Shown: positions 10,917 through 22,411, counted from the stretch's first letter. The stretch: DNA of 64,000 nucleotides from Hexactinellida sp. DTS-2022 (GCA_028753945.1 JAPNXP010000007.1:3658001-3722000); one strand, 5' to 3'. Notes: generated by a model from the sequence alone, not told the origin. Translations and numbers: made by a program.

Positions 10917-11400
10917 TCTAAGCTAATTATCTCATTATCTCAAATGTTAATGAAGTTAAGCATAATTTATGTATTATCAATGAATAGGAAGTTACCTATT
11001 TCGGATAGATCAGAACTAGCCCAGTTTACAATAAATCGATAGTTTTTGAGTTATGACTCATTTTAGGAAATATACATTTCCCTGGCAACCGAGGAATGTG
11101 TCAACATTCCATTTATAATTTCGATATATTATATTCAACTAGTTATGGGCATCATCATGTCCCAATTTGAACATTTATAACGAGTTTAACTATGGTAAGA
11201 GCAGGTTGTAAAACACGATATTTCGCACCCAAAATATCGATTACGTCATCATATGATGACATAGCATAATTATGAAGGATGCTATGTATACCTTGATACC
11301 AAGTTCCTATATAGTTATAATACATTTATGACGTCTATCATTACTAGTTATGGAGATAAATATAAATAACCTATTTATCAATGGACTCTTATTTCCTACT
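10917..11400. repeat. Partial copy of the 49.7-51.4 kb foldback arm
   Basis: The stretch with CGGATAGATCAGAACTAGCC, TGGCAACCGAGGAATGTGTC and CGTCATCATATGATGAC follows the arm of the foldback at 49717-51438 with many substitutions. Only one arm is present. Confidence 0.7.
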
Positions 11401-11763
11401 ATGATTCGGCAGCATGTATAGCCGTGTTATAGGAGGCCATGATGGAACCAATTCGTTTGATAAATTATCAATCTATTCCATATACATATTCCATTATAAT
11501 ATTCTTGCTCGATTACTAAAGAATATGAACAACCTGAAGGCTCATACGTTTTTGTGAGCGTCAATTTCAAGGTACTCGTTCAATTACTCACTTTATCTCC
11601 ACTCACTCTCTTACTATTTTACCCACTATCGCGAAGTTACCCCATTCTCGTTAAATTTCATAAGTATACTTTGAAAAATCATTACCACTTGATAAGGAAT
11701 CATTTAGCTACCAGGAAGAATGAGTAAACACTACACTAACCGCGTAGTAACCGGCCAAAAGAT

Positions 11764-13216
11764 CAGGGGCCTTATTCACTAACATTTCTTAAGCTTAAAC
11801 TTAAACTTAGTTTAATCTAAATCTAAACTAAGTCTTGACTTAGTTTATGCTAAGTTTATTTAACTTCTCAAAACTTATCCAAAAACTTAGTTTTTGCTTA
11901 AACTTAAACTTAAACTTAGTCTAAACTAAGTATTTTGACTTAGTTTTGCTTAAACTTAGTCTAAACTAAGTATTTTGACTTAGTTTTGCTTAAACTTAAA
12001 CTTATTCTAAACTAAGTAATTACTTACTTTTTGCGATATTTTCTTAACTTCTCAAAACTAAACTAAGAGTTATACAACGACTATTAGTGATACAACCACG
12101 ATAATTATACGTATAAATACAATTTTCCTTAGCTACCTACAAACATTTTACTTAATCTATATATTATCTTAAAATGGCAGCTACTCTTTTCCTACTTGAT
12201 CTCTATTCTTCTCGGAGTTTAGCACGGCAGAGAGTATTTCGAGATGCATTAAATCCTTTAGATGTTTATGATGAAATCGAGTTTATCTCACGATACAGAG
12301 TTACAAGGGATATTTTCATTCAGCTCGAAGAGAAAGTCTCAAACTTCCTGCATCGATCAACATTCCGATCATATGCTATTCCTGCTGCCGCTCAATTAGC
12401 TGTCTCGTTACAGTTTCTGGCTACTGGTTCTATCCAAAATCTAGTCTCTTCATCACATGGAATATCCCAGCCATCAGTGTCCAGGTGTATTCGTACCGTA
12501 ACAGACGCATTATGCTTCTATGCTAAAGAATTCATAGTGTTCCCTAGCGTATCTGAGTAATTGCTAAACCAACAAAGGTTTGCTGAAAGACTCTGCTTCC
12601 CCAAGGTTCTAGGCTGTATTGATGGTATGCATGTACACATATTGGCACCTCCAGAGAATGAAGATATTTTTGTGAATAGGAAGAACTTTAACTCTATCAA
12701 CATTCAAGCGATATGTGAATAGTAAATGGAAATTCATCGACATCGTCGCCAAGTGGTCAGGAAGCACTCACGATGCATTCATATTGAGACAATCTGATAT
12801 AAATCAAAAAATATTATGTGGAGAAATACCAATAGTTAATGGTTGGTTTCTTGGCGATAGCTGGTACCCACTGGCACCGAATCTTCTCACTCCAATACAT
12901 TCTCCAGTAACTCCAGGCCAGAGACGATACAATCGAGCCTTTTTTAATACAAGAAAAATATTGAATGCGCTTTTGGAATATGGAAAAGTAGATGGCGATC
13001 AATTGATAAAACAGGAGGAACACTCTGCTATTCACCGGAATGCGTATGTAGATTGGCAGTTGCAACAATGGTATTGCATAATATCTGCATTGATCGTGGC
13101 TTACAAGGGGAAGCAATTTTGTTATAGAAGAGGATGAGATTATTGCCGCTCCTGATGAAACAACAGATTCCGGAAATATAGTACGACTGTCTGTGGTTAG
13201 AGATTACATTGATTAA
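11764..13216 (+). mobile_element. PIF/Harbinger element, left end plus transposase
   Basis: The left end reads CAGGGGCCTTATTCACTAAC, the same terminus as the right end of the element at 58473-59727. It is followed by about 300 bp of tandem CTTAAACTTAAACTTAG subterminal repeats and then the transposase. No matching right end was found downstream. The palindrome at 13288 begins soon after the stop codon, so the 3' end is probably lost. Confidence 0.7.
12174..13216 (+). pseudogene. HARBI1-like PIF/Harbinger transposase (decayed)
   Basis: From the ATG at 12174 the frame gives a helical N-terminus ending in a GISQPSVSRCI helix-turn-helix-like segment. After an in-frame TAA (12558) it continues with CIDGMHVHILAP (first catalytic Asp at 12621). 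A frameshift near 12720 leads to WSGSTHDAF (second Asp at 12772) and GDSWYPLAPNLLTP, both classic HARBI1 blocks. The expected third acidic block lies in a region of further frameshifts (about 12950-13020). The C-terminus continues VATMVLHNICID, then PDETTDSGNIVRLSVV to a stop at 13216. The intact protein needs a Myb/SANT partner for DNA binding, and such a gene is at 59029-59719. Confidence 0.9.
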
Positions 13217-13287
13217 TATAATTACCAAATATTTGTTCATAAATTTTATGACACGATGTATTTCATTTAATCTTAACATATTATATA

Positions 13288-14220
13288 TAGTGCAGCGGCA
13301 CAACCATATAATTGTTCATTTTTTTGATAAAAGCACCAAAATTTGCATACATGTACTTTGATGTAATGCGAACATTTATGGATATTGAGGCAATTGAAAG
13401 AGTGTCTATATCGGCCATGACAGCTCGCCAAAGTAACCACTACCGATATTGTTCGCCGGACTTGTTTCCATAAAAACTTGTTCAAATTAAGCTATATCGT
13501 CTTGATTGTTGAATTCGGTTTCCAAGTGAAATTTCCGATCATTTGATATTTCACATGACCATATTTGGAAGAGTTTTTTCCATAACAACGCTGGAATGTA
13601 TCAGGAATGTGTCAAAAATTCCTTTCTCAAATTGTGTCCTTACCCAATCGAATGAGCCCTCTTTCGACTCCACTCAACTACCTGAGTATAATTATACACC
13701 TACCGACCCTGTAAAACGTTAGTTGAAAAATTATTCGAGATTCACCGTGATTTACCATAAATATCGAATAATTTTATCAAATCACGTTTTACAGGGTCGG
13801 TATGTGTATAATTATACTCGGGTAGTTGAGTGGAGTCGAAAGAGGGGTCACTCGATTGGGTAAGGACACATTTGGAGAAAGGAATTTTTGACACATTCCT
13901 GATAAGTTCCAGCGTTGCTATGGAAAATTTCTTCCAAATATGGTCATGTGACATATCAAATGTTCGGAAATTTCACTTGGAAACCGAATTCAACAATCAA
14001 AAGACGATATAGGTGAACAAGTTTTTATGGGAAATAAGTCCGGCGAACACTATCGGACGTGGTTACTTTGGCGAGATGTCATGGCCGATATAGACACTCT
14101 TTCAATTGCCTCAATATCCATAAATGTTCGCACTACACAAAGTATATGTGTACAAATTTTATTGCTTTTATCAGAAAAATGAACAATCTGGTGAAATTTT
14201 ATGGCTATGCCGCTGGACTA
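13288..14220. mobile_element. Foldback/palindromic element, 0.93 kb
   Basis: The left arm starts TAGTGCAGCGGCACAACCAT. The right arm ends with the approximate inverse, ...GGCTATGCCGCTGGACTA. The two arms of about 430 bp are nearly complementary along their whole length, meeting near 13760 around a short loop. TA at both limits suggests a Tc1/mariner-type target. Both strands contain mirrored open frames, which is expected of a palindrome and does not indicate genes. A partial single arm recurs at 34545-34660. Confidence 0.8.
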
Positions 14221-14257
14221 ATAAGAGTTTATAATTATCGAAGACAACAGGTTACAC

Positions 14258-15075
14258 GTCCTTGATGCCGCTGGGCTAATGTTGTTGAATAAATGTAGAA
14301 GGGTACACTTGAGGGGGAAGGGGTGGGAGAAACGTTGGAGGATTTGGCCCATATTGTGGGTGCATTTGAGGTGTCCGAACCCTCGTTATTCCGAAAAGGA
14401 GATTCCAATATATTTTTCGTATAAAGGTGGGAGTAAATCTCAAAATATTTGTATATTACATTGGATATTTCTTAGACAGGTATTTAGGTAGTATACTATG
14501 TTTTGTTTGGATTAAAAAGCTTTGGACAAGTTTATTTCGGATTTTCGAAGGTCTCATTTTATCGATTTGTATTTAAAAAGTATTACTTAACTAATCCGAA
14601 CGAATTCGATAATCGAAACGGATTTTTTTAAATCGGAACATCTCTGTTCGGATTAGCGAGTGTGTACTGTATTTTAACTTATTAGAAATTGTACATTGGA
14701 AATACATTTTATTGAGCTAGCCGTATCCAAATACAATTTTCTCCATCCTTTGGTTTTGACATTCACGATGTCATAATTGACAAAAATTGGAGCTCTATGA
14801 CAACAAATATTCCAAAACGGCTCAAAATAGTCGATAACCCATACCCTAGTAATACATATTATAGAGCTAGCAGCATTCAAATACAATTTTCTACCAACTT
14901 TTGAATTTGGCTGACATAATTGGGAAATGCATATAATGTTTTTATAACCGACATAAGTTAAATAGGGCGGGTATATGATAACCGTTTTTCCAGTATAAAT
15001 TCTTATATGCAGCATGTTCTTATATACGGCATGTTCTTATATACGGTGTTCTTATAGCCGGAATCTACTATAATG
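14258..15075. repeat. Pogo-like element debris
   Basis: A sequence reading CAGTACACACTCGCTAATCC on the minus strand (end near 14670, preceded by TA), and another reading GTAGATTCCGGCTATAAGAA on the minus strand (end near 15072), look like pogo/Tigger-type termini. GTTCTTATATACGGCAT words repeat at 15003-15050. Partners were not resolved, and no coding sequence is convincing. Confidence 0.35.
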
Positions 15076-15360
15076 CTCTTCAATATCTGAAATTGTGCTG
15101 AGAATACACCATCTGTTGGTACAGCACCGCTTGCTGCAATAGGAACATGTCTGCTGCCTTCAGTTCCACATGTTTCTGGAATGCAGTTGGAGGTTCATCT
15201 TCTGCTGAAATAGAAGATACCTACTCAAAAATGTATGGATACTAAATATTCAGGAGCATCCAAAATTGACGTCTTGTCAACGATATCTCGCTGAGGAATT
15301 GCTTCACTGCTCTCAGCTGTTTGTGTTACGAAATCGTCGACTGCTTCTGAGATACCGCCT
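15068..15360 (-). pseudogene. Possible two-exon gene fragment, function unknown
   Basis: On the minus strand a reading frame after TTATTATTATTAG (acceptor-like, 15361) gives GGISEAVDDFVTQTAESS and runs to about 15265. A short intron-like gap ending TTCTATTTCAG is followed by a frame starting AEDEPPTAFQKHVELKAADM that stops at about 15070. Amino-acid composition and codon regularity look coding, but no family is recognised. It starts immediately beside a copy of the GTGCCGAC repeat. It may be the 3' part of a gene or of a transposon accessory protein. Confidence 0.3.
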
Positions 15361-15430
15361 AATAATAATAATAATGATAACTAACCAAGGCAGTCATTTT
15401 ATAACTGGGCCACTATTCTATAGTATAGTC
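15361..15430 (-). repeat. R1 repeat terminus (GTGCCGACTATACTATA), inverted copy
   Basis: On the minus strand it reads GTGCCGACTATACTATAG, then TAGTGGCCCAGT. It is the same terminal motif found on the plus strand at 21965, 22032 and 54065, each containing a TATACTATAGTATA palindrome. Here it points away from the 15.4-22 kb interval. Confidence 0.7.
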
Positions 15431-15439
15431 GGCACTTAA

Positions 15440-16585
15440 CAATATAATAAAGTTATTAGTTATAATCTATTTAATATCGGCCATTTTCAGCAGTGATTGA
15501 ATCCCAGTGTTGAATGTATCGTTAGGAATCCTAATGCATATGTTATTAAAGAAAGAAAACTTCACTCGATTCACTAACTTGAATACAGGACTGGGAAGCG
15601 GGGGATACGGTAATTCATCCCTTTTATTACCATTCCATTCTTTGATCTGCTGATTGCATCTCAATTTACGAAATCCTTTGATTATTGATCTACAAATTCT
15701 CCATAAACCTCAGTTTTGAACCTGATACGTACATTATATATATGGCTCTCATATTGTTTTCATCATCATTTTCAATCATACTAAGCTCTCTGAACTCCTA
15801 CTAGGATATTACTCCTCCCAATTTCTTATCCGCGTCTATATTGTATTTATATAATGAGCACACATGGCATACAAATACGCCCCAGTGATATTTCAATTGA
15901 GTTAACATGTCATTAAAACCACTTACAATGTCTTGCTGCTAATCTTTTCTGCACTTGTTTATTTTGACTGATTAATATCAAGGGTAGGTTAAAGTGGGAC
16001 AATACAGCAAAACATTCTCTAGTTCGATCATATCCATGTTATAATATTAATAACAACATTCACTTAGACATCTCTACAGCATAAATACGTAGGGAACATG
16101 ACAAATGCCATCAAGGGTGGGGTTGATTAACCGGGATTAAAACTGATATTATTGCCAACCGCGAATGCTACTTAATACATAATCCTATAAAATATTTTGA
16201 TTATACTATTGATTAATCCTAAGCTTAATCGGCAGACTGAAAGTTACAGTTAACCCAAGTTTATTCTGGATAATTTTGCTCTTTTATACGCTAATTGCAC
16301 AATTATATAACTAATATCAGCTGTTAAATGTATAATATTTAGATAATGTTATCATTGGTTAACCAAATCCAGCCTTATAGCCAGCTTTACACCATATTTG
16401 AGCTGTTAACAGTGATAAATAAATTATTCCAATCTGCAATGTGTTGTACTGTCTGCAAGGGTCGAATAGCGATATTTCTAACTTAATTAGCCATAAATTT
16501 GTAACTTTTTATTAACTTATATCAAAAGAAGTGATAAAAATAATTTGCAATTTCAAGGAGTTGTAAATAGTATGATATTTAGTTA
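15440..16585. other. AT-rich non-coding DNA
   Basis: Short open frames occur (for example 15467-15664) but none has a recognisable domain. No TIR-bounded element was seen. Confidence 0.4.
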
Positions 16586-16593
16586 CACTGACT

Positions 16594-17171
16594 CAGGGTT
16601 GGGGTCAATTACATTTGTTCAATTACAATTATGAATCAATTACAAGACATGTAAGATTTTCAATTACAATTAATTACAATTATGGATTTACGAAAATGTT
16701 CCAATTACAATTACATTTCAATTCCCCCCCCCAATTACAATTAATTACAATTACATTGTATGGTTATTAACTTTTACTATCAAAAGAATGACAATCTACT
16801 ATTTATGAAATATACTGATCAAATATAGGAGGAGACATTGTAAATGAATATTGAATATACTACTTTATTATACCAATCGAAAGTTCTAATTTCTATAATT
16901 ATTTTGACTAGTATACTAGTATGTTTGGCTTCCTTGTTAACGAGGAATTAATTGTTTCATTTGTTATTTCACAGTTACATGCATTTTTAGTATTCACATC
17001 ATGAAAAACTAAAACGTAATTGAAACGTAATTGAACAATTACACCAAATGGAAAACTCAATTACGATTATCAGACTCCTGAAATTTTTTAATTACAATTA
17101 CATTACAATTATAGTGTAATTGTAATTAATTACAAATTACACAATTATAATTGTAATTGGCCCCAACCCTG
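16594..17171. mobile_element. hAT-type MITE with CAATTACAATTA interior, 578 bp
   Basis: It begins CAGGGTTGGGGTCAATTACA and ends with the inverse of CAGGGTTGGGGCCAATTACA. The exact 8-bp TSD is CACTGACT (16586-16593 and 17172-17179). The subterminal zones are arrays of CAATTACAATTA in both orientations. It shares CAGGGTTG ends with the MITEs at 3087 and 7418 but has an unrelated interior. Confidence 0.92.
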
Positions 17172-17864
17172 CACTGACTAATCCAAAAATCTAAGTCTGT
17201 TCTACTTGTAATCTATCAACTAAAAGTATTTCTGCAAATTTACAATATATTTCTTAAACTGATAACAGTTCACAATATTGCAAATTCAGCTTAGTTCATA
17301 TCATAATTGAAATTTAATATTTGAGGAGCTAGAAACTTTTGTTTATCTACACTTTAGAAATAATAAGGTACACCCTATCCAGGTGAATCTCCGAATTTGG
17401 ATTCCGAGATGTGCTACTAACTCATTACACCGATTGATTTCCTATTTTAATAATACATATGATTTGTGAACAATATAATTTAATTGTACTAATTTGCTTT
17501 GAGTCAAAATATCGATTTAAAATTTTTCCAACCATGATTCAACAAGTGTAATTCATATCAGCATAATTTAATAGAACATGCTCTACATTCATTTTCATGA
17601 TATACTTATGATGGAATGAATTGACCCTTTTTCCATCTTAACTAATTCACAATTTGTTAAAATTCAAAAATAACTTGTTTTGTAGTTGTATAATGTTTTT
17701 AAGGGTTACTTCCAATGATCCCAGATTTCAGGGGTTTGCTTGTTATTCATCTGTTAAGAAAAAATATTGTACAACAAGACAATTTTTACATTTATTTATC
17801 TTGTATTTGCATTAATCCATCACTTAGTATTTGACAAACAATTGATGTTTTATCGATGATAATG
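17172..17864. other. AT-rich non-coding DNA
   Basis: No gene, TIR or recognised repeat in this stretch. Confidence 0.4.
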
Positions 17865-18115
17865 TTCTTAGTTGTTTAGTACATCTTTTATAGGATACGT
17901 ATTATATATTTACCGCGCTCATAGAATTTGCTTTGAACAACTTTCGTTTTAATCGTTAATCGATCATCGTATAGTCTGTATAGTACAAAATTGATTATTT
18001 GCTACCATCTTTCCAATAGATTTAAAATTATACTACTGAATTTACTTCGAAAACATGGTTGATGATAAATTTAGCGTATAATACGTACTGATGGATAGCG
18101 TAATAGGTAAAGCAC
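17865..18115. mobile_element. MITE-A, diverged copy
   Basis: CTTAGTTGTTTAGTACATC followed by the characteristic GAATTTGCTTTGAACAACTT block and AGTCTGTATAGTACAAA aligns to the MITE at 22412-22774 in inverted orientation with many changes. The far end is degraded. Confidence 0.6.
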
Positions 18116-18669
18116 GTTAACACGCAATGGGAGTATTTTAATCAACTCAAATAATGTTATTAATCTATTGAAGTACAATATTGGGAATTGTTGAATTCGT
18201 TTTGCTACTATTTAGTGACGATGGGTACCGGGAACGGGAATATAATTTTTCACCGGGACCGAGATTGAAACCGGGATCGAAGTAAATCAAATGATGGCCC
18301 TTACAATAGACATGTTGTTCCCATCGGGGTTCTACCACACGGAGGGGAAGTTTACTTGGTCCACTGGGCGAAGAATGGAAAGGTATAATTACAATACACA
18401 TTATTGGATAATATTATCAATTTTGTTTTGCAAAAACACAGCTACAAAAAATCAAAAGCTAATTATTCACCAATTAGATTATGCCAATAATATTTCCACT
18501 ATTAATCAGCAGTAGGCTTCTTACCATTACCAATATGAATATAGTAGTATAGAATTATACAAAGAAACTATTTATGGTGAATTTAATTCATCACACTTCG
18601 CTACTTTTGCAGAGATCTTGTTTCGCTTCCTGTACCTCTTCGAGTTAAATCCTACTTATATATTCGATC

Positions 18670-20215
18670 ATGAGTAAGCGTCCCAGATTGAGTGTATGGT
18701 CCTATTTCACTGTGGATCCTAATAGTCAAGCTATTGCTATTTGTAAGGCTGACGTTTGAAAATTAACAATGTCCGTAGAAGAAAAGATGGAGTTCAGAGA
18801 AAAGACATCTAGACTAAAGCTCTTTGGTTCCATTTACAAAATTGGCAGAAAGTGGACTATGATAGTGCCAGAGATGAGCGAATTGCGACTGAAGCAACAA
18901 AACAAGCGAAAATATTTGAAATAGAGCATTAAAAGAGGTGTACTCACTCTACAATACAATTGACGTTACCTAGAAACTATGACCGTTCCACTAAATGGAA
19001 TTCAGATAGACCTGAACAGATTTTGGTGAAAAACTATTGGTACAGTGGCTGTGCAGTTTATTGCGATATTCAACGGTTAGCAATGATCAGTTCCAGAACA
19101 TCATTTCTCATTTAAATAAAAGGTTTTTATTCCATGAGAAAAAGATTTAGACAAAAACTGATCTCCAATTGTTTAGATAAATGCAATACAAAATAAAAAA
19201 AGTTTCTTGATAAGAATGCTATTGCTGTTCATTCGACAACAACATATATTTGGTCTAGCAAAGGACAACGATCTTTTATTAGTTATAACGTACACTTTAT
19301 TAATGTTAATTGGCAGAGGAATATAGCAATTCTACGATGTATGCCCTACGACAGCGCACAAACTGGAGAAAGCATTGCTATGGTTTTGTCAGAATTAGTA
19401 AAAAAGCTGTTGTCTGCAAAATTTCCTTTGCCTTGTTAGAGGCAATGTAGCTAACCTATTGAAAAGCTCTCAAATTGCAAACCAACAGTCAGTTGGTTGC
19501 GTGTGTCACATCATCTTATTGTGAAACATACTGTATTAGAGCAAAGTGGTGTGAAGCTGGTGAGTAAACGCCTCAAAAAAACTAGTTTAAAAAATAAGAA
19601 AACCAAAGCAAATGCTATTGTAAGAAAGATCCAGCAGGAATTAGGAATACCTGAGATATCTTTGATTCTTTGTGTGGAAACCAGATGGAATAGTGACTAC
19701 TTGATGTTTGAAAGTGCTTTCGAAATAAAACTCGCCATTAGAGCCGCTGAAGATAATTCTCAAATAAATATCTCCATAGATTTAATTGACCCCCACTGAC
19801 TGGAATCTTATGCCGAAAGTAATAAGCTCCTTACACCCATTTTGTCAATGCATATATATGTTGAAACAAGAGACCTCACATTTGCAATCCTACTAGACCC
19901 ACGATACAAGGGAAGTTTTTTTCCAAAGAAAGAAATGCTGAAATAGCTAAACAAAGCCTTATGTATCTAGTTAAAGATGTTCTAGTCTTCTAGATCTAAG
20001 AAACTTTGAAGTCTCTAATCCTACCCCAAACACTTTTGATTCAGTTGACGAGATCGAGAAGGACAATCGGTCTAATTCATTATCATGGGAAGGTTGAATT
20101 CTCAGTGTGGGTTCCTTATCAAAAACATATCTTTGTCCACCAGCAAGTTCGTCTACATCGTGCAGGGTTAATTATACACGCTGACAACGATCTATTGGTT
20201 TTCAAAACGAAATAA
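18670..20215 (+). pseudogene. BED-type hAT transposase (decayed)
   Basis: The ATG at 18670 opens MSKRPRLSVWSYFTVDPNSQ, a BED zinc-finger start (VWSYF), broken by a stop soon after. Further along, TTYIWSSKGQRSFISYNVHF (about 19236) is the hAT catalytic-region block, followed by the HTGESI-like QTGESIAMVLSEL. The longest open piece (19497-19799) contains CVETRWNSDYLMFE, the hAT TRWNS block. Near 20110-20190 a frame reads YLCPPASSSTS, resembling the C-terminal hAT dimerisation domain. Order and spacing fit a complete 600-700-residue hAT protein carrying many stops and shifts. TIRs were not located. Confidence 0.8.
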
Positions 20216-20499
20216 CGGGATTATGATGTCATAAAGGCACATATTTTGAAATAACTCATTCAGTTTTTATCCAATTCGCCCACAATTTTAGATGGCAAGA
20301 CAACATTAAATGACGTCACATCGTAATTACATTTTAAATTATATTATATTACATGTTTTTTTAATTCACTGCACATATTGAGGTTCGGTGATCACCTACA
20401 TGATGACTCCACCTGTATGATTTCACTTTAGTATGTTTTATTGGTGACTTATTAATATGCATAAGTTTAGATTTTTAGATATGCATAAGTGTTCATATA

Positions 20500-20640
20500 T
20501 ATTCCTATTTTAACTAGATTAAAGGCCTCGAAGCGGCCTTTAGTTGTACTACGTAGTCTTTACCACGAGCGAACAAATGTCGTGAAGCGACGGAGAATGA
20601 AGGACTCTTGAATCTAAAATGTCCTATTTTGGACAACTCG
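20500..20640. repeat. GC-richer hairpin segment, Helitron-tail-like
   Basis: AAGGCCTCGAAGCGGCCTT forms a short hairpin, followed by GTGAAGCGACGGAGAATGAA. GC hairpins of this kind are seen near Helitron 3' ends, but no CTAG-type terminus is convincing here. Confidence 0.25.
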
Positions 20641-20910
20641 AAAAATGTCTAATTGGTATTATAATTGAATGGTTTGTAGTAAATCAAAATATTAATCAGA
20701 AAAAAACTTCAAATGGTAAATTATCAATTATTCATCAGTTTGTAATCATTTAGTTTAAGTTTCATTTAATGTACTTCTTACAAATTTTAACAATAAATGT
20801 ATTGAAGCTGCAAAATGAACGTTGCATCCTTGGGCAAGCAAAATGCGCATTTATAATTATTAGTACAATACTTTATTTTTAACTGTATATTTGGAAGAAT
20901 TTTCACGAAA

Positions 20911-21822
20911 TCAATTTTTCTCTTTTCCATTTCCATACATTGATATCTGTTTGAAGAAATATGGAGTCATTTCCTGTTCAACTTGTCCAGATCTGTTTAT
21001 GCCAAGTTTTCTTCCTTCACTTTGACGGTTTAATGTACGCCGTGCCTCAGCGCATCTTCTATTAGTATCCTCTACAAGAGTTGTCAGCGAACAATTTGGA
21101 AATTGAGTTAATGTGTGTCCCCAAACAGCATTAGTTATAGTCGTATCCAGAGATTTCGTTGCACCTTTTCCTCTGGCACTCGATTTAGAAAATGTTTCTT
21201 GGTCAAAATAGTATGCTAGAATACGGCGCATATAATACGTTGGGGAATCGTTTGCCATTTCACGTGTTTGGAGAAGGAATTGTTTAGGAAGACTTACCTT
21301 GCTTCCAGAAATCAATTCAACCAATTCATTTGATTCTTCTGCAATAAATTTGTTTGATGATTGTTTAATAATTCGTACTTTAGTTGGCATAACTGATTCC
21401 TGCATCATATCAGTCTTATCATTAGTACTCGTATTGAATTCGACGTTTTTCCAGAGGTCGATCAACGATTCAAACTGAGATATAAGTTCGTCACGAATGT
21501 CGACCTTAGGAATGACTTTCGAGAGAAGTTGCTCATAAACTGATAGCCTTTTCTTTAAAACTTGTAGTTCATCTTTGAGCCTTTCATTTTCTTCAATCAA
21601 TTGTGTATTTACCGTAAACTCCACTGACCGAGTTAGTTCATCTCTTTGATCTATTTCATTTTCATGAATATCCCATTCTGATGTTTGTGGTCCTTCGGGA
21701 GGCCGTACTACTAAAGGGAGTAAGAGTGCAACTTGGTTGTTAGGATTCAATAATGATTGATCAAATTCTGGAGAGTTTTGACAATTCTGTGTAAATCCAA
21801 CTGTAGATGCGATGAAATTCAT
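20911..21822 (-). CDS. Coiled-coil and BEN-domain protein
   Basis: An uninterrupted frame of 303 codons from the ATG at 21822 to the TGA at 20911-20913. The frame stays open slightly upstream, but only through a TTG, so the ATG is preferred. Residues about 74-103 (LIEENERLKDELQVLKKRLS) form a heptad-like coiled coil. Residues about 171-266 carry a BEN domain: SLPKQFLLQ, MRRILAYYFD, LDTTITNAVWGHTLTQFPNC and a closing NRRCAEARRTLN. BEN domains bind DNA and serve in chromatin repression and insulation, and also occur in some viruses and transposons. A minus-strand AATAAA (20877-20872) lies about 34 bases after the stop, supporting a real 3' end. An R1 repeat starts about 140 bp upstream. It is the only long protein in the window free of lesions. 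It could be a host gene, a retrocopy or a mobile-element accessory gene. Confidence 0.75.
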   Translation of the reverse strand: MNFIASTVGFTQNCQNSPEFDQSLLNPNNQVALLLPLVVRPPEGPQTSEWDIHENEIDQRDELTRSVEFTVNTQLIEENERLKDELQVLKKRLSVYEQLLSKVIPKVDIRDELISQFESLIDLWKNVEFNTSTNDKTDMMQESVMPTKVRIIKQSSNKFIAEESNELVELISGSKVSLPKQFLLQTREMANDSPTYYMRRILAYYFDQETFSKSSARGKGATKSLDTTITNAVWGHTLTQFPNCSLTTLVEDTNRRCAEARRTLNRQSEGRKLGINRSGQVEQEMTPYFFKQISMYGNGKEKN

Positions 21823-21964
21823 TGAATGTATCGTAATTCTGTTATTCAAATTGGCAACTTCAAATTATTCAAATTCAGCTTATTTAAATACTCAATATAA
21901 TCTGGTAACATGATCCTACATTCGCATCTGTTACTCATCTTAAGATAACTTAATTCATTATTAC

Positions 21965-22403
21965 TGTGCCGACTATACTATAGTATAGTGGCCCAGTTCT
22001 AATCTTAGTGCTTTGGTTACCGATTATTATTACTGTGCCGACTATACTATACTATAGTGGCCCAGTATTGAAATCACTGCCTTTATTTTTTTATTTTTCT
22101 ATTTTCTCCGTAGACGGTGCCCTGACCAGAGCTTTATAGTTGATGGGCTGAAACCTGGCATGTAGGTGTGGATGGGCCGTCTAATTTGCACCTGGGGTTA
22201 CGATTTTTAATGACAAATCTTGGACACATTATTAAAACCTTTCAAAGATTTTCTGGTCCATAACTCAAAAAATGTTATACTAAACGCACAATTTTTATTA
22301 CACCATTGGATTCACCATAAAATTCTGCGTCTGATGGGAGAAGATAAAAAAATTTCTACATGGCGAGTTAAAAGCTTATTGCATGTATATAGGATAAGAT
22401 ATG
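21965..22403 (+). repeat. R1 repeat: tandem termini and 5' body
   Basis: Two successive starts, GTGCCGACTATACTATAGTA at about 21968 and again at about 22035, are followed by the body shared with 52361 and 54065. That body includes CTCCGTAGACGGTGCCCTGA, GCACCTGGGGTTACGATTTT and TTCTGCGTCTGATGGGAG. It is interrupted on its right by the MITE-A at 22412. No protein is encoded. The transposon class is not identified. Confidence 0.65.
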
Positions 22404-22411
22404 GTTATTAC

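Noticed and set aside
12814-13303. Minus-strand frames opposite the Harbinger transposase
   Set aside because: Shadows of the plus-strand HARBI1-like pseudogene and of the palindrome start.
13273-14265. Mirrored frames on both strands
   Set aside because: Expected by symmetry in a foldback; no recognisable protein.
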